Assembly: GCA_903813345.2 (NCBI GenBank)
Contig: CAIIXF020000008.1
Span: 7,328,366-7,392,365, forward strand
Source of the DNA: Owenia fusiformis
Taxonomy: Eukaryota; Annelida; Polychaeta; Sabellida; Oweniidae
Length of the DNA stretch: 64,000 bases
Direction of reading: 5' to 3'
The notes beneath the pieces were generated by a model. The model did not search any database and was not told the DNA's origin. It was given only the letters and a program-made list of their open reading frames with translations. Positions 1 through 15,400 of this stretch are shown here, piece by piece. Position numbers and translations under genes: made by a program. Position 1 is the first letter of the stretch. Each line of letters begins with the position of its first letter.

Positions 1-431
1 ATTCGTCTATATATTACATAACATACATTTTATTGATATAGTTTAATGAAACAGATTGGACTTATGACATATCATATTAAAGATATGTAAATTTCCTATC
101 CACTGGTATGTAACATGACATGTTTTCATCAAGAAAATTTATATTTATTTTACTTTTTGGACCACCCTGTATATTTGGTAACAAGGAAAAACACTATACA
201 AATAAAAAAACAATCGCAAAGCTGATTTCCAATAAAATGGCTTAGTTTCTCAGTTTTCATCAAAATGACACATTTTGTTCTTGTTTGCAAAATGGCAAAA
301 TATGGTAAAATACTGGGGTATTCAAGAGATTTGACACAACACATTACATTAAGTGGCACTAAAACATCTAAAAAGAACACATAACTTGTTGATTCGTGGG
401 TCATTGTTCAGGTTCATGACTTCATACTTAC

Positions 432-3400
432 ATCGGGTTCTGCATATTTCTCTTTGATGTCCAACAAACGATGGTACGCCATTACTCCATCAGAAAACTC
501 CCCTATATCCAAGGCACACTGTAAGTAAAGACAGAAAGAAAGTAAATACAGGAGGATAAATCAAAGATTCAAATGAGAGTGACTGTAGCTTGTGACACCT
601 CTAATCCAAAAAGCAAACAAAATACTATGATTACTACACAGAATCCCTTGATATATTGACCTGATGAATATCTTCAGATTGGCTGATGAAACAACCTTTT
701 TGGGGTGTCATGTTGGCCGAGCGGTCCAGAGCACTGAACACGTTGAGTTAGGTGCTGTTGCCTTAAGCATGAGGTCATGAGTTAAAGATGCGTGAGGTCC
801 TGGCACTTATTTGTTTGTGACATAAGCATCACAGATAAAAGTATATGTATAGACAGGCCCATAGACCACCACCCCCCCCCCATCAAAAAATATTTCATGT
901 TATTTGGGCCAAAGTTGTTAAATGTGAACCCCCTGGAATTTTTTAAAAAGTAAACCCTGACTTGGTAAAAGCTAGCTATGTGCCTGATAGGTGAGTTCAA
1001 TTTTAGAACATGACACACTGTAGGTTGTCATACCTGGAAAGTCATTGTTAATAGTTACAAAAGTACAAAAAAATAAACGAGGGCTAAACAATGCATCAGT
1101 GGTGACATGAAAATAAGGTTCAAAATAGCAAGTGTTTCATGATCAAATGTATTACGAGAGGACAAAAATGCATTTTTAAGGCTCAACCTTACCATTTCAT
1201 ACATTTCTTGTATTACTACATTACTATTAAATACCACCTGGTCTTTCATGTCATGTGACCTATTTCCTTTCTACAGGGTGACACAATAGATGGAGCCTGT
1301 GAAACCTACATGCAATTAGCTTCTACAGTTAGTAGACTGGTAAGTTCAAATCCAACTCCTGGTCCATGTACCAGTTTAGTCATTAAAAAAGATCTCATCA
1401 AAGTCGAGATATAAAAGGGTTTACATGAGTGCACTTCTGTTTGCTCCATTGAACATTTTATATATATATTTCTTTTATTGACAATTGTATCAAAACATGA
1501 CACATTAATCTATGTACAAGTACAGATCTATGTCTATGTACAATACTACACTATTAACTAAATGCTAGACTACATAACTACACTATATACATGTAACATA
1601 TAATCATTAGTATGAGGCTACTGGCTTTTTGTAAAACTTGATGCATACAATGCAAAATTAAGGGGACTCCAACATTATTGACAAAGTTATCCTAAAAAAT
1701 AGACACTTACATTTTGGGCGACCCCGAAAACATAAATTCTATTTACACGGTATTGTTGAATTAAAGTAGAGATAATAGATATCAATGACAAATCATTTGT
1801 TTATTGCCACCATTGTCCATTTATCTATTCTTATAATCTTAGATATCAATAAATGATGACAGAAAAACAAGTCCCTTTGTTTCTAAATAATACGTAAATC
1901 CCTAAAATAGACATCATTGCATGTTATACAATTGATTACTAGAAACCAATACAATGATCCATCTCGCTGGTAAACTGCAAAATTTGACATGGGAAAAGAA
2001 ATAAGGTCAATCAGTGCGAGTTGTATATTGCAAACACAACAGAAGATTCAATTAATGTAATTCTTTCACTATATTTGAGAAAATAATGAATTCAAACAAA
2101 AATATATTAATAATACTTTGTAAATTTTTAATCGAGGCTGGGCAAAAAATATACATTTATAATGTTATCTTGATGTTTGTTACTGTATTAGTTAAGTTTA
2201 TCTTTTGTACTCTTTTACCCTATAAGGGGTGAATTGAGAAATCAATAAATAAAAAAATAATAATATTCAATGTTCAGTAAGTACATCAACAAAATGTGCA
2301 TCAAAGCCTAAATATAACAATGGCTGAAATTATGTGTTAACTTTGTTTGAGATTCTGAGATGTTTGACCCGAATCCAATGGTTTGTGACTTTCAAAGCTG
2401 TTGGCATTTTTGGATGTTTGTTTTTTGAGGTGTTCACTTCCTCGGCTATTACACAGCCAAACAATTAGATAAATGTTTGCACATTAATGTTCAACATATT
2501 GGCTGGAACACAACTGTCGTGTCTCAGATTTTCAATGAGGGTACGAGCCTGAATTCAAAGGCTAGCATACAAAACATGAGTGCATTAAATCACCCACAAT
2601 TCATTGAGTCGTGTGCTTAAATTGTTTTCATACATTTCAAAAGAATTTGCATATTACTAAAAAGAATTAAATTCAACCAGATCTTTTTGCAAGGCTTTTG
2701 CAAGGTGTAACCTTTTTACATTGAGACCCGTAGAAGAGCCTTAAAATTGGTGAGGGTCATTCATTTTCACTGCTCTGAAGATCAATGCACATCATGCCAA
2801 TACCCAGAACGATCAATTAGTGAACATGTTAGAGCATCCAAATAATGTATTTTGAGGTCAACTTCATCATGTTAAGATATCTGTGACATAAGATATTTCT
2901 AGCCAATCAGTTCCACTACAGGCCTGTAGCCAGGAGGGGGGGGGGCACAAATTCTTTCAAAATCATGTAGTTTTCACCATTCTGAACACTTTTTAAGTGA
3001 GTTTGAACAAAAGATGTCAAAAGGAAACCCACATTTTTGAAAAAGGTGGCTATATGGGGCTGCACTAAATATTAGAGATTGGTAATATAAGCTGGCTTAC
3101 CACAAGGTAGTTCTCCCAGACCCGCCAGTTCTCATATGCCCCCTTAATTGCCTCCTTTAATGTCATAAACGCCCTCTTTCTACAAAGGAAAAAGATAAAG
3201 CTGGATAAAAAGAAAAATACATGTACAGGGTGGTCAAAAAAATGGAAACCCTTACACCATTTTCCTCATATATTTGTCACTTTAAGGAATAACTCCCTGA
3301 TATTTTGTACATTTGTACATCATTCATATTTTATGATCATCAGATTGATAGTCACAATGTTACAGCAGTTTACAGAGCATGCACTAGTGGCCACTATTGC

Positions 3401-6400
3401 GCTGTCGGGCCACCTGCACCCGTCGTCCAAAATGTCCCTACCTGTGGGGATATGGCAAGGAAAAACTGTATGAGAATGACCTCAGGACAATCACAAACCT
3501 CAAAAGTGAGATCCTGAGGAATGCATTCAGCCCATTGACAACTGTGCAGGTTTGCCTACAGCGTGATGATAGCCAAACTTGAAGCATGTTATTCAAAGTG
3601 CTGTAAAATTGTGACTATCAGTCTGATAGTCATGAAATTTAGTAGGGTGGTAGGAAATTGAATGATGTACAAATGTGTGCAGGGTTTCCATTTTGACCAC
3701 CTTGATTCGTTTATAGATACATGTAATTCACTTATTAGACAGGTAGCCAAAGGTGGATAACTGTATCAGTTTTTATAGTACGTGTATATTAATATTTACA
3801 TATTAATATAATACATATATACATAATTAATATAATATATTAATATGTAACAGTCTTGCTCTAAAACTACTGACACAATTAAAAGCTATCCAAACATATA
3901 ATTGAATATTTAAAAGTTTGTTACAAAAATAACATTACTTTGGTTCTATCTAGTTTCTTGAATGGTTAATTTACAATATACAAAGGCTGATCCAGAAGTT
4001 CTGATAAAAATGATGTACTTTTTTTTAAGTAAAGGAAATCACCTCAAATTTTATCAGGGCTTCTGGATCGCCCCTTGTACATGTACATTTACATTGAGTA
4101 AAACATGACCAAGTGGAACACTCAGATGGTCCTGGTGTTCCACTTCTAGAGGTGTTCCACTGCTAGAGATGTTCCACTTTACAGGTTTATCCATTATTTA
4201 TTTCATGATAATATAACAATGGAATGTACAAAGCATGTGCACTCGACACGCTTAGTAATTGGGCGTATCAGTGCTTATATGAAAAATTATAGCAGAGCAA
4301 TCAAAAAACATATAATATATAACATACATTATCTAAATTGTCTAAATGCAATACAGGAACTTTGAAGTTTTGATAGAAATAATTAATTTAAACAGAATGT
4401 GATCTGTTCATTCATAAATATAGAAATACTTGTACATCTATACACTGACAGAATATACAAGGTATAACAAACAACAACACCATAAACATGTACACTAAGT
4501 AATATGCAAACAATTAAGCTAATGGTGTTGCATCATTTGAAAGCTTATCTAACAGATAATTTTATGGCACCATTACTTTTTTACTACCATTTTACATTTC
4601 CTATTGGAATTACGGATCATGTTTTCTGCAATAAAATCATTTTATCATGATTACCAGCAATGATGTGAGATATGATTGAATGTAGAATGAAAATTATTCA
4701 TAAACAATACAGAGTTTTTTTTAAAGTGTGATAAAAACACATGTAGTTTATTAAATATCCTTGGGCTAAATGAACTTTTTTCTATCTGTGGACAGTGAGT
4801 TTTCACTATCCATCTTTCCAATATATGATTCAAGCTTTAACTTGTACCTGGGTACCACACATCCTTTTTTGAAGAAACAATATCACATTACTGCTTTGTA
4901 TTAATTAAATGATAGTATCTAGTAAATATAAAAAATTACTTATAAAATTAATAAATTGTATCAAGTCTTACTTAAAGATAATATCATCATCTGATTAATG
5001 ACTCAATTCTTCTTAATGACGCAACGACCAACTGAATCGTAACAATATCAACTTACAAAATCTATCCAAGAAAGATAAATGTATTCGATGAACCTTGATT
5101 CTATTAGCTGATATATTGTTCGTTTGATTAAACCACCTGAGTAGGTTTATAAGTTGAGAGAGAGATCAATATCTCAGTTATACATTGACAGAGATATGAG
5201 ATACGGCAAAAATTCCTTTCCTAATTTAAGAACAATATAAACTGCTCATTTCAAAGATCAGCCTAGATGTTGGTTATTTTTACATAAGCTGACAATGATA
5301 GTTAAGCTTACAATTACATGTACAGTCATCTACAATTACATTATTAACATTTGAGCACAAGATGATCTTTTAACATGTAAAATCTGATAATATGTGTGAT
5401 ATTCATTAATTTTGTTTTATAAACCTCTTTGAATTCTCACTCCAATTAGAATCCTTTAGAAAATGAACATATAAATCTATGTTTTGCAGATATTTTGATA
5501 CCTTTACCAATTTTACATCTTTTGTGAAGTACCCTACCCACTATCTCTAATTCTTGCTTGAATAGTTCGAAAATAAACCCAGTATCTTAAATGGTTTACA
5601 AATCAAACTGCTATTCAAGGATCACAAGATCAGTGATACAGTAAGGCATACAGAGTAAACGTTATTGACACCACAGTCATATTACAGTCATTAGTAATCA
5701 ATGCAATGTTTATAATCTAAAACTAAAAATCCAAAGACATATCAGTTTACCTAAAGCATTCTAGACCATGGGGGCGGTTGTTTAAATGGAAATAACGATC
5801 GGGTGTGACACAAAGCACAAGCTCATAGCCTAGCCTAAGGTGCACTTAGTTTTTATGAAGAGCAGATAATTAAGATTATTTCAGCATTTACAGCAAGTAA
5901 ATAATATGTCAACTGGTCCATTATTCAACAATAAATACATATACACTTATATTTTGCTTTGTGTATATACTTATACACAAATCCCTCATGTGTTAAAACT
6001 TACTTTTGTCCTAGTTTAATGTATGCACTGGACAGGTTGTTCCATGCCTCAAAGTTCTGAAAACAAAGATTGAGGTTTCATTAACATAAACTAATCAATA
6101 CATCATTGCTCCTCATGGCATATAAACAATTGTGAATGTCATTTCAAAGTGATGGGAGATGAGACTGCATAATACAATCCATTCAATTAGGATTCATGGA
6201 AGATTGTGGGTTGACGCTGGGTTTTGTCTATTAATTATAGGTTGATGGAACATCAGTTAAAAGCGTATTAGTCCATTCAATGGACTGAAATTACTGAATA
6301 TGTTTTTGGCTCTAAATATAAACAGGATGATTTTTTTTGATTTCTTTTAGTATAATATGAATTATGTGTGATACATGTATATGTTCCAGAGTCAAAATCC

Positions 6401-9400
6401 AACCAATCAATTCTAGAATTCCAGGTACATTTGTACTTATAGTAGGCGCCCTGTTAACTCCTTCCCTTCATAATTCCATTATTGGGGTCGATGTGATATT
6501 TCAAAATCAAAATGAAACAAGACACACAGTGATAAATATCGCACTTTGAAGAGCAAACTGGCCACCATGCAATTTACCCAGCATGGCCAAAACCTAATCA
6601 GACCTTGGCACTAGTCTGCTCTTGCATCTGTAAACATTTCAAGTTGACAAGGTTAGCGGTTTTCCTGCAATTTTGATGACAAGAATTTATTTGTAGTCTT
6701 GAACTTTGGGAAAATTTAGATAACATTGTTTGTGACCTAATTTGATGACCTTCGACCTTGAAAATTTCACTTTTTCAGACCTCAGTAGGTATTTTGTAAT
6801 TAAGCTGACCTAAATTTAAATCCAAAATATCAATTTAGAAAATCAACTTTTTTGACCTTTTCAAGGTCACTGAAGGTGAATGAAAGGTCAAATCTGAAAT
6901 CTAAGGTCAGATTTGAATTTCTGAGAACTTGTAGATGTTTTTAAAAAAAATATTTGGTCAATTTGGAGCAAGTTGAAAAATTCAAAATGGCCACCATGTA
7001 ATTCAGCCAGCATACCCAAAACCTAATCAGATCTTGGCAATAGTCTGCTCTTGCATCTGTAAAAATTTCAAGTTGAACGGATAAGTGGTTTTCCTGGAAT
7101 TTTGATGACAAGATTTGTTCAAAAATTCAAAATGGCCGCCACGTAGTTTACCCAGCATCAGATCTTGGTACTAGTCTGCTCTTGCATCTGTAAAAATTTC
7201 AAGTTGAACAGGTAAGCAGTTATCCTGGAAATTTAATGACAAGATTTGGTTTATGTGCGGCCCGCCCGCACGCCCGCCCGCCCGCCCGCCCGCCCAACAG
7301 CACAAGACGACGACAATATAGCACTTTTTCAAAGTGCGATAATAAAAAATATTATCTAAATATAGGTGTTTGCATGTGAAGTAAACTGTAGTAAAAATCT
7401 ATAAAATCTAATGAATTAAAACCAAAAATAAGAATATACGCCATCTATTTGAATATAAAAGGTGTATCTGAATTCCAGCTCAGGTGTTGTAACAATATTT
7501 ATTTTGTGTAAACAGAAGGTTAAGAAATCAATTTGTAATTTCATTGAAATGTAAATTTCCTTTATCTTCCAAATGTGTATAAGACATTAATTAAATTCAA
7601 TGAGAATTGCTTTTTACAAAATCAAAACACTTACATCGTCATCCAGATTGATACCTTGTTGGAATGCTTTAGCGGCTCTCTCAAAGTTTCCCGCAGACAT
7701 AGCAGCGCAACCATATGTGAACCAACACCCTGACTGTAGAGCATTTGCTTGTAGAGAAGCTTCAAAACATGACAGAGATTCTTCAAACTAGAATAAACAA
7801 AAGCAATATAAATATGAGTAGTGCTTATGCTTAATAAGGTGGTCCTGCCAGGTTACTTTATTAAGGTGGTCCTGCCAGGTTACTTTATGGGGGCATCAAA
7901 GTCAGACATGAGGCAAGGCAATAGAATCACTAAAATGTTAAAGAAAACACTTATTCTAATCCTCCTTGGCTTAATTTCTCTTGCCAATATTGAGATTCTG
8001 TCTATACTCCTGCTTTAAAGCATTGTTCTTGGTCATGAAAAAATCTAACATGAATTATTCTAACCAAGGAAATCAGGATATTAGTAAGTGGACAAGAGGC
8101 CTTGAGATATACATTCAAATCTTGTTTTAAATAAGATTTTAAGAGAACTGCATAAACAACTATTATGATTTATGTGTATACATTTTTATAAGAAGAATTT
8201 TGGTTAACCCAGGTATTTTGCTTTCAATTTCAAATTCAATTTCTCATGATTTTAAGGTTTGGCAAAATCCCCAATTGACACAATGTTAAAAGATATTTCA
8301 GAGTTAATGTACTCTCTTCAGGATCAAGAATCAAAGTTAGATTAAATCCAAATGTCAACAAATCATCAAGTCATCAAATATATTGATACAGGGTGACCTC
8401 AAAAATACTCATTATTTCTGGAACAATTGTACATTAATAGCAAGAACACTGTATGTACTTGCTATTAATGCAACCAGTGATACTTTAAAACATCATTTTA
8501 CAAATACTGAATAAAATATAAAATAGATGGCATACCTTTCCTTTACGAAATAGATAAGTCGCCTTGGATCTCATACTGCGGAAACTTCTGTGATTTGACA
8601 TTTCCCAAGCTTTGTCATAGTACGAGGGGTCTTCAGTGACATCACCAAGGTAACAGTACATCATGGGTTCTTCTTTCACAGATAGTTGCTCCCTGATCTT
8701 TTTCTCAGCCTATCAAATAATCAAGATTCATGCACAGTATCTTCATGATTGTATTATAAGAAACCAAGTGTAATGAAGAAAAAACTAACAATTAAAGAAA
8801 GGAAAAAGGCTTGGAATTGATACTCAGTAGTGAGTACGATGAATATGAACTCGAAAGACCATCATCAATCAACAAATAGTCAGATATAAAAAATAAAATA
8901 GTTTCTAAATATTTTTTGCTCACCCCAACCCCCATAGTTTGGGTCCTCATCATGGACATTTTTTGTTTTGGTTAATATCTTAACATAGGGAATGGTGTTC
9001 TGTTGATATTTTGAAAGACTGATGATAACGATTCAACAACAAAAACAATGTAAGAATAGCATGTAAATAAAGTGGAATACACCCTTCGCTAAGCTTCAAC
9101 AATGAAAATCAACAAAGAATTATCTTGCTATCTTGCGTGAAAAAGTTAATGCTTCAATCCCAAGATGAACTTTTATTTTACAATTAATTCCACTATACAA
9201 ATAGTCAGCGAGCCATACAGAAGGATATATAGTCCCTGTCATAGCCTCCTCTAGACTGTCAAAGTAAATCCATTAGCTAATGTGTAACATATGTGTTCAA
9301 TTTTACAAATGGGTTTACATAAACAGAACCCTGGAATTATGCAATTGTTCTATATGTTGATCCCACGCAAACTGATAATAGCTTGGTGTTATCGATAAAT

Positions 9401-12400
9401 ATTTCACCATGTCATATCTTGAAAATGCAATCACATAACTTTTAACCTAGAGAATTTATCTTGCATATATATACATATGTTGACTCATGATTACTGATTC
9501 AAAGAGAACATATATCCAATAGAATAAATCTGATAATACATATCAAATAGAATACATCTATCCTATGATTTATGAGTGATAGATTTAATTCAAATTTTCC
9601 AAATGATCTGGCGATGTTGACACTTAGCCTCATTTTGAGTCTGAAGTAGCAAAAAATCATAATTCATAGCATACAGCGCCGTATTCATGGCTTAACCACA
9701 GTATGCTATGATTAAGTGAAAAGTCAAAAATATCATATTTTACCACTTATTACAAAAATACCGTTTTTATTTTGACATGTTATCCTATGAATATCATGCT
9801 AACTATGGAATAATGCAAAATATCTAATAGTTTAATCAGATCAATGCATCGCTGAATATGAAGTTTAAAAATCATTCATACTATTAAGCAAGAAAAAATG
9901 CAATACATACAGCCTCTACTCTGCCAAGGGCGCCGTAGCAAACAATGACATTGTCCCACATTTGCAGTCTCTCATAGATCTCTAATGCTGCTTTCACTGT
10001 TCCTATCTTTATAAAGAAATCAGCAAGCGTTTTCTGCAAACACAGAGGAAGGGAAACATTGGAGTATGGAAGGAAAATTATAGAAACATACATGAAGACA
10101 GGCTCACCATCAGAACAACCAGATTGCTCTGAATAACACTGATGTTCACATATAAATATAATATATCAGAACAGTTCAAGTGCACACCATGATATCTTGA
10201 TAGCAGGGTCTGGAGAAGCTGTTTTCAATAATGACATTTTGGTTCTCTGATTACAGCCTGACCATAGCAGCCCTAGGTTTTCAGCGTCACATATATTATT
10301 TGGGAGAATATCAACATTTTTTGCAATTTGAATCTTAAATAATTTCACCTATTGATAAAATATCAAAGATCTTTTGGGAGATATTGCATTTAAGATTATT
10401 AGGAATAGATTGGTAGGTCAATTGTACAAGTGTTTTACCTCAGTTTTCCATTTGGGAGGAAGGCTAACACTATAGAAAAGATCCATCTTCTGTGACTGGT
10501 AGATTATGTATGATTGTGGCTCTTCTCTCTTCACTTGGTTTATCAGTTCCTACAACATATGTGCATGTATTATTTCTGCTAAAAATAATTCATACAAAAG
10601 GGAAAGGTGTCCCATTGTAAAATGATGATTTCCAAGTGAACTTAAGTGAACTGCAAATCAACATATTGAAATATTGTTTGGGCAATCCTCTTTAATAAAT
10701 TTTAGATAAAAAATATTGTTTTACATGAGGATGGGTTCAATTGAAACAACAAAATAATGTCATTTTTCCACAACTGACAACACGAAGTCACCCTAAATAA
10801 TAACACTATGTTTAGGACCGAAGTGAATAAATAGATCAGTAGGATTAGCTCATTCCCTGACTCGATTTCTAGTTCTTAATTTCCTCTTTTAAGAAAACAT
10901 TTAATTGTATTCTGGAACACCAGACTTGATTAATGGGAAGATAGGGCCCATTCAAGAAGTAGATCTCAGGCTGTCATCACTTGGAATATCAAGAAGAAAT
11001 TGCTCACCTTAAAAGGTATTTAAATAAATACAGTACATTACATAAAATACGGATGTGAAATATATTTCTATTTTCCATTTTATGATATTCAAATTGGATC
11101 TGAGAAATGCTAGATATTGCTCCCTAAGATTGTATGTACAAGTTGCCAGAGCAAATAAATAAGGATTAACATAGAAATGAAGCCAAAAATTCCATTTACA
11201 AAATGAAGTTTTTTACACTTGGTTTACCTCTAGTTGTGTCATTGAACGTTCCATACGACGCACATTCTCACTCTCCCACTTTGTTCTTTCAAGCAACGCT
11301 GCTGTTTGAACAACCCAACTACGTTCCTGTGATAGCACACACTGAAATCCAATGCAATTCATGAATGCTAAGCAGAACAGAAAATACAGAGCAGATATAA
11401 CTCAATGTAAAGTTCCTTTTTGACCACATGGTAATATCTCCAAAAGGTTAAAGTTGAGTTTTGCTAGTTATCGTTCAGATTCAGATAATATGATACAGAC
11501 TGATAGACTTGACACGTTCATCTTTCGTAGTACTGACAAACAAATGAAATTAATTAATTGTAGACTTACATTAGTATGTGCCAGGATTTCCTCTTTTATC
11601 AGGTCACTTTGACTTTCATGAAGACTTTTTAAATCTGAACTGAAAATAGATAATTTCACCATTATAACATACTTCCTAAAACAGGTCATTCAGAAGTGGG
11701 GACCTTTAAAATTATTGAAAATGAAAATTATATTGATCTCATATTGCAGGCAATATCACATAAAACAGATGTGGAGTAAATTCTGTTACATTTACAGAAA
11801 CTCTCAGTTTCCCGTCGTTTATACAATAGAACCTGTCTGAGTCGAACACCTTTGGTACCTCTAAAAAGAGTTCCACTTGGGAGGTGTTCCACCTATAGAG
11901 GTTCATTTAACATTGAGTAAGTTGTTCTTGGGACTCTGAAAAATGTTCTACTAACAGAGGTGTTCCACTTCAAGAGGTGTTCCACTACAAGATTCACTGT
12001 ACTTGTAAAATTGGCTTCTCCGAGGTGCCCGCCTTTAAGACACATGTTAAAATCACAATTGAAAGGCTGAAATCCAGTGAAATGGCCCAGGCAGGCAATG
12101 GAACAATTTTGTGCAACTGCATTCTGCAGGAATGTCATGGTGCCATACACAAACAATTTACAATGAACGTTATCTTCAAGATTAGATTCATGTAATGTTT
12201 TTCAGTCATTAAACTAGATCTGTCAATGTGGTAATCTATAGTTGCTTTAGCTCAGTAGATATGTTATCAACAACAACAAAAGTTCCATACAGTCAAAGTG
12301 ACTTTTTCATATCAAATTCATTAGCTATGATTGATGTCACAAGATCCAGGAACCGTGATGCACCACTGGAACAATTCATGCCTTATACTCTCTAGTATTG

Positions 12401-15400
12401 CCTTTTGCTGTCTATATCGCATAAAATAATCTAATATATAAATCCTAATTTCATGGCGTGACCTCCCAAGATACAGAACGCATTTGCATTTTAGCATTTG
12501 CTGTCAGGTTTAATGTTTCCTTTTAAACCAGAACAACGGCAACGCCAAAGCGTAGCGAATCCCATCGAACAGAAATGGCTGGCATTTTTACAAACGAAGC
12601 GCAAATATCATAAAACAACACACCAGAAAGGCCACCATTTTCAAAATGGTTGCTCACTAGCCAAGTTGTCATCAGAAGAAATAATATGCTTTTAAGTAGC
12701 CACCTCTAAAATTTTTGAAAAATCGCACACATGCTTGTAAAATAACACACATAAAAATGGTGGCCATTTTTCAAAATGGCCGACTACTCCCTAAAGTTTT
12801 ATTAGACGATGTGCCATGCTTAAAGTATTCACATATCAATTATGAACAAAATCGCTCCACTACTTTTCGAGTTATAGTAAAATACGTTAAAATGGCGGCC
12901 ATTTTTCAAAATTGTTTTCAAAATGGCCGCCTTCTACCAAAAGTGTCATAGGACAGTGTGCCATGCTTATAGTATTCACATACCAAATATGAACAAAATC
13001 GCTCCACTACTTTTCGAGTTATAGTAAAATACGTTAAAATGGCGGCCATTTTGAAAAATGGCCACCTTCTACCAAAAGTGTCTTTAGACAGTGTGCAATG
13101 CTTATAGTATCCACATACCAAATATGAACAAAATCGCTCCACTACTTTTTGAGTTACAGCAAAAATCGTAAAATGACGAGTAAAGGCCGCCATTTTTCAA
13201 GATGGCTGCCATGTGCTTCTTTAATATCTACATTTGTAGCATTATTAACGTCCTTTATAATTTTTTTACATTTTAAACATATTGCTATTACAGTTTACAT
13301 ATTGCACCTTAATTACTGTAAAATCGTCACTAAAATGGCCGCCATTTTGAAATGAGTGGCCATTTTGAAAATCGGCTTTCGAGCAGAACTTCTAACCCCA
13401 TAGGGTATATGTGTACAAAATATGAACAAAATCTGGCCAACCGTATTTGAGTTATTGCCCGGACAGACGGATGGACAGACGGACGGACGGACGTACGGAC
13501 GGACGGACGGACGGACGTACGTACAGACGTACGTACGGACGGACGGACGGAGGCGTTCCCTATATCCCTCCGAACTTCGTTCGATGGGATAAATATGCAA
13601 TTAGTGACTATTATTCTGACATTCTGATTGGTTAAGGCTAGATCAAAGGATTCTAAGTTTAGAGGAAACTCCAAGGAGGATTGGCAGGCATCAAACGCAA
13701 TACTCCGTTGCCCAGATTGGAACAATTTAGTAAACACATTTCTATAAAATTCTCTTTGGACCAAGTATTTCGTAAGAAGATGTACAATACGAATATTATG
13801 ATAATAATCAAGTTTCATTGGCAGTTCTTGTCTTCACAATTTGAGTAATTCTGTTACCAAATTGGTCTACGCCGGGCAATGGAGTATCGAGTTTGAATAA
13901 TGGCTTCCAATCCACCTTGATGAACTCTTTGTTTTTGAAAGAAGCAAAATACTGGAAAGGGTGGTATTCTGTGTTTACTGATATTCATCAGCAAGAATAT
14001 GAAGTTTTAATACTTTTTACAAAATGGGATATTGAATTTTCAGTATATGTGATAATCGCATTATATTATCTATTCTGACATTCACTCTCCATTTACTGAA
14101 CCAAATGAGAGTTTTCTTTATGTATATATTGATTGGCTGAACATGTTTTACGAGATTAATCAACAAAGTAAAGATAATAGTCTAAAATAAGGAGATGTAT
14201 TTATACAGGATATACACATGCCACTGATGTGCTGAGTGCTCTTTCAGCCAACCAACATCTTTTATTTCAATTGAATTGATTCCCAAGTCACATGTCACAT
14301 GTGTGGTACTAATATCAATTTGATGGTGTCACCATGAACTACAAGTCTCCAAATGAACTTTAGGTACACTTTAGTAGATTAAACTAGTTTTAAAAGCATA
14401 ACACTCTATTCTATTCCCTATAGGGTTTCCATTGATTTTGTTCTTTTGCACACACTCTATAATCCCAAAGACAAAGAGCCCTGGTTTGCAAAATAGTGAT
14501 AAATTCGATAACATCTCATCGCTATTAGAGATAATATCTATATTAGACTTTATTATTGATAATATCAAAATATTATCTGATATTCTGATAATTTCATGTG
14601 TGTTGTTCTAACATATTACTCCATACCAACATTCTTTAGCAATAATAGTGATAGTTTTGATAACATGGATATTATAATGAATAGTGATTTGGATAATACC
14701 AATATTATCAGATAATGCTTATTGGTTCCACTTGGGCCCTGTTCTTAGTAATGTATGCCACAAATTTATCAGAATTGATATAAACTCCCTTTGAAATAAA
14801 ATTGGGGTTGGAAAAATAAGCACACCAACCTCGAAATTTTATTATACATGTACACACAAGTCAATAACATGCAAAATGTCACCACCTGCAATGCCTAGTA
14901 GTGCTATTACACTAACTAGAGTTTACTAAACTCATCAGCATCAGCATCAGTGAATCATTTCTTAAATACCATGATGTTTTGACTATTCTGAACTATGTAT
15001 GGTATGGTAATAACCGTGTAAATCAACATCACAACGCAAGACGTGGATCAGGGGGAGTAGGTGTCTTAATCCATTAACGAGTGTTTAACATATTTAACAT
15101 TGAACTTTTAGATGATGAGTCTGAAGGAATTTTGTGGATGAAGCTTTCATGCAAAACATCAGATACAGCAGGGCCGTCAGATGGGGGGGTGCGATGGGTG
15201 CGACCGCACCCCCCTTTGTCACCCCCCAAAATAAATTTGAAAAAAAAACATTTTGAAAAAAATATTTTTTTTGAAAAATATTTTTTTTGTAATTTTTTTT
15301 CATTGACTCATACACTTTAAAAGTACCCAGAAAGCACCAAATAGCATCTTAAAATTGTAAAATTTTCTAGGGGTATTGGCAACCCCTCACCCCCCCCCCA

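Noticed and set aside
7259-7294. CCCG-type runs as a CRISPR-like or promoter CpG feature
   Set aside because: Simple tetranucleotide repeat inside a transposon-like element.
8432-8470. Perfect 13-bp stem CATTAATAGCAAG hairpin as an ncRNA
   Set aside because: Too short and AT-rich; probably a MITE tip near the mariner-like end at 8393.
12245-12275. TTTAGCTCAGTAGAT resembles a tRNA A box
   Set aside because: No B box or cloverleaf follows; short chance match.
13330-13818. Long open frames over the GGAC array
   Set aside because: The peptide is RTxRPSVRP repeats, forced by a tetranucleotide run on both strands; not a gene.
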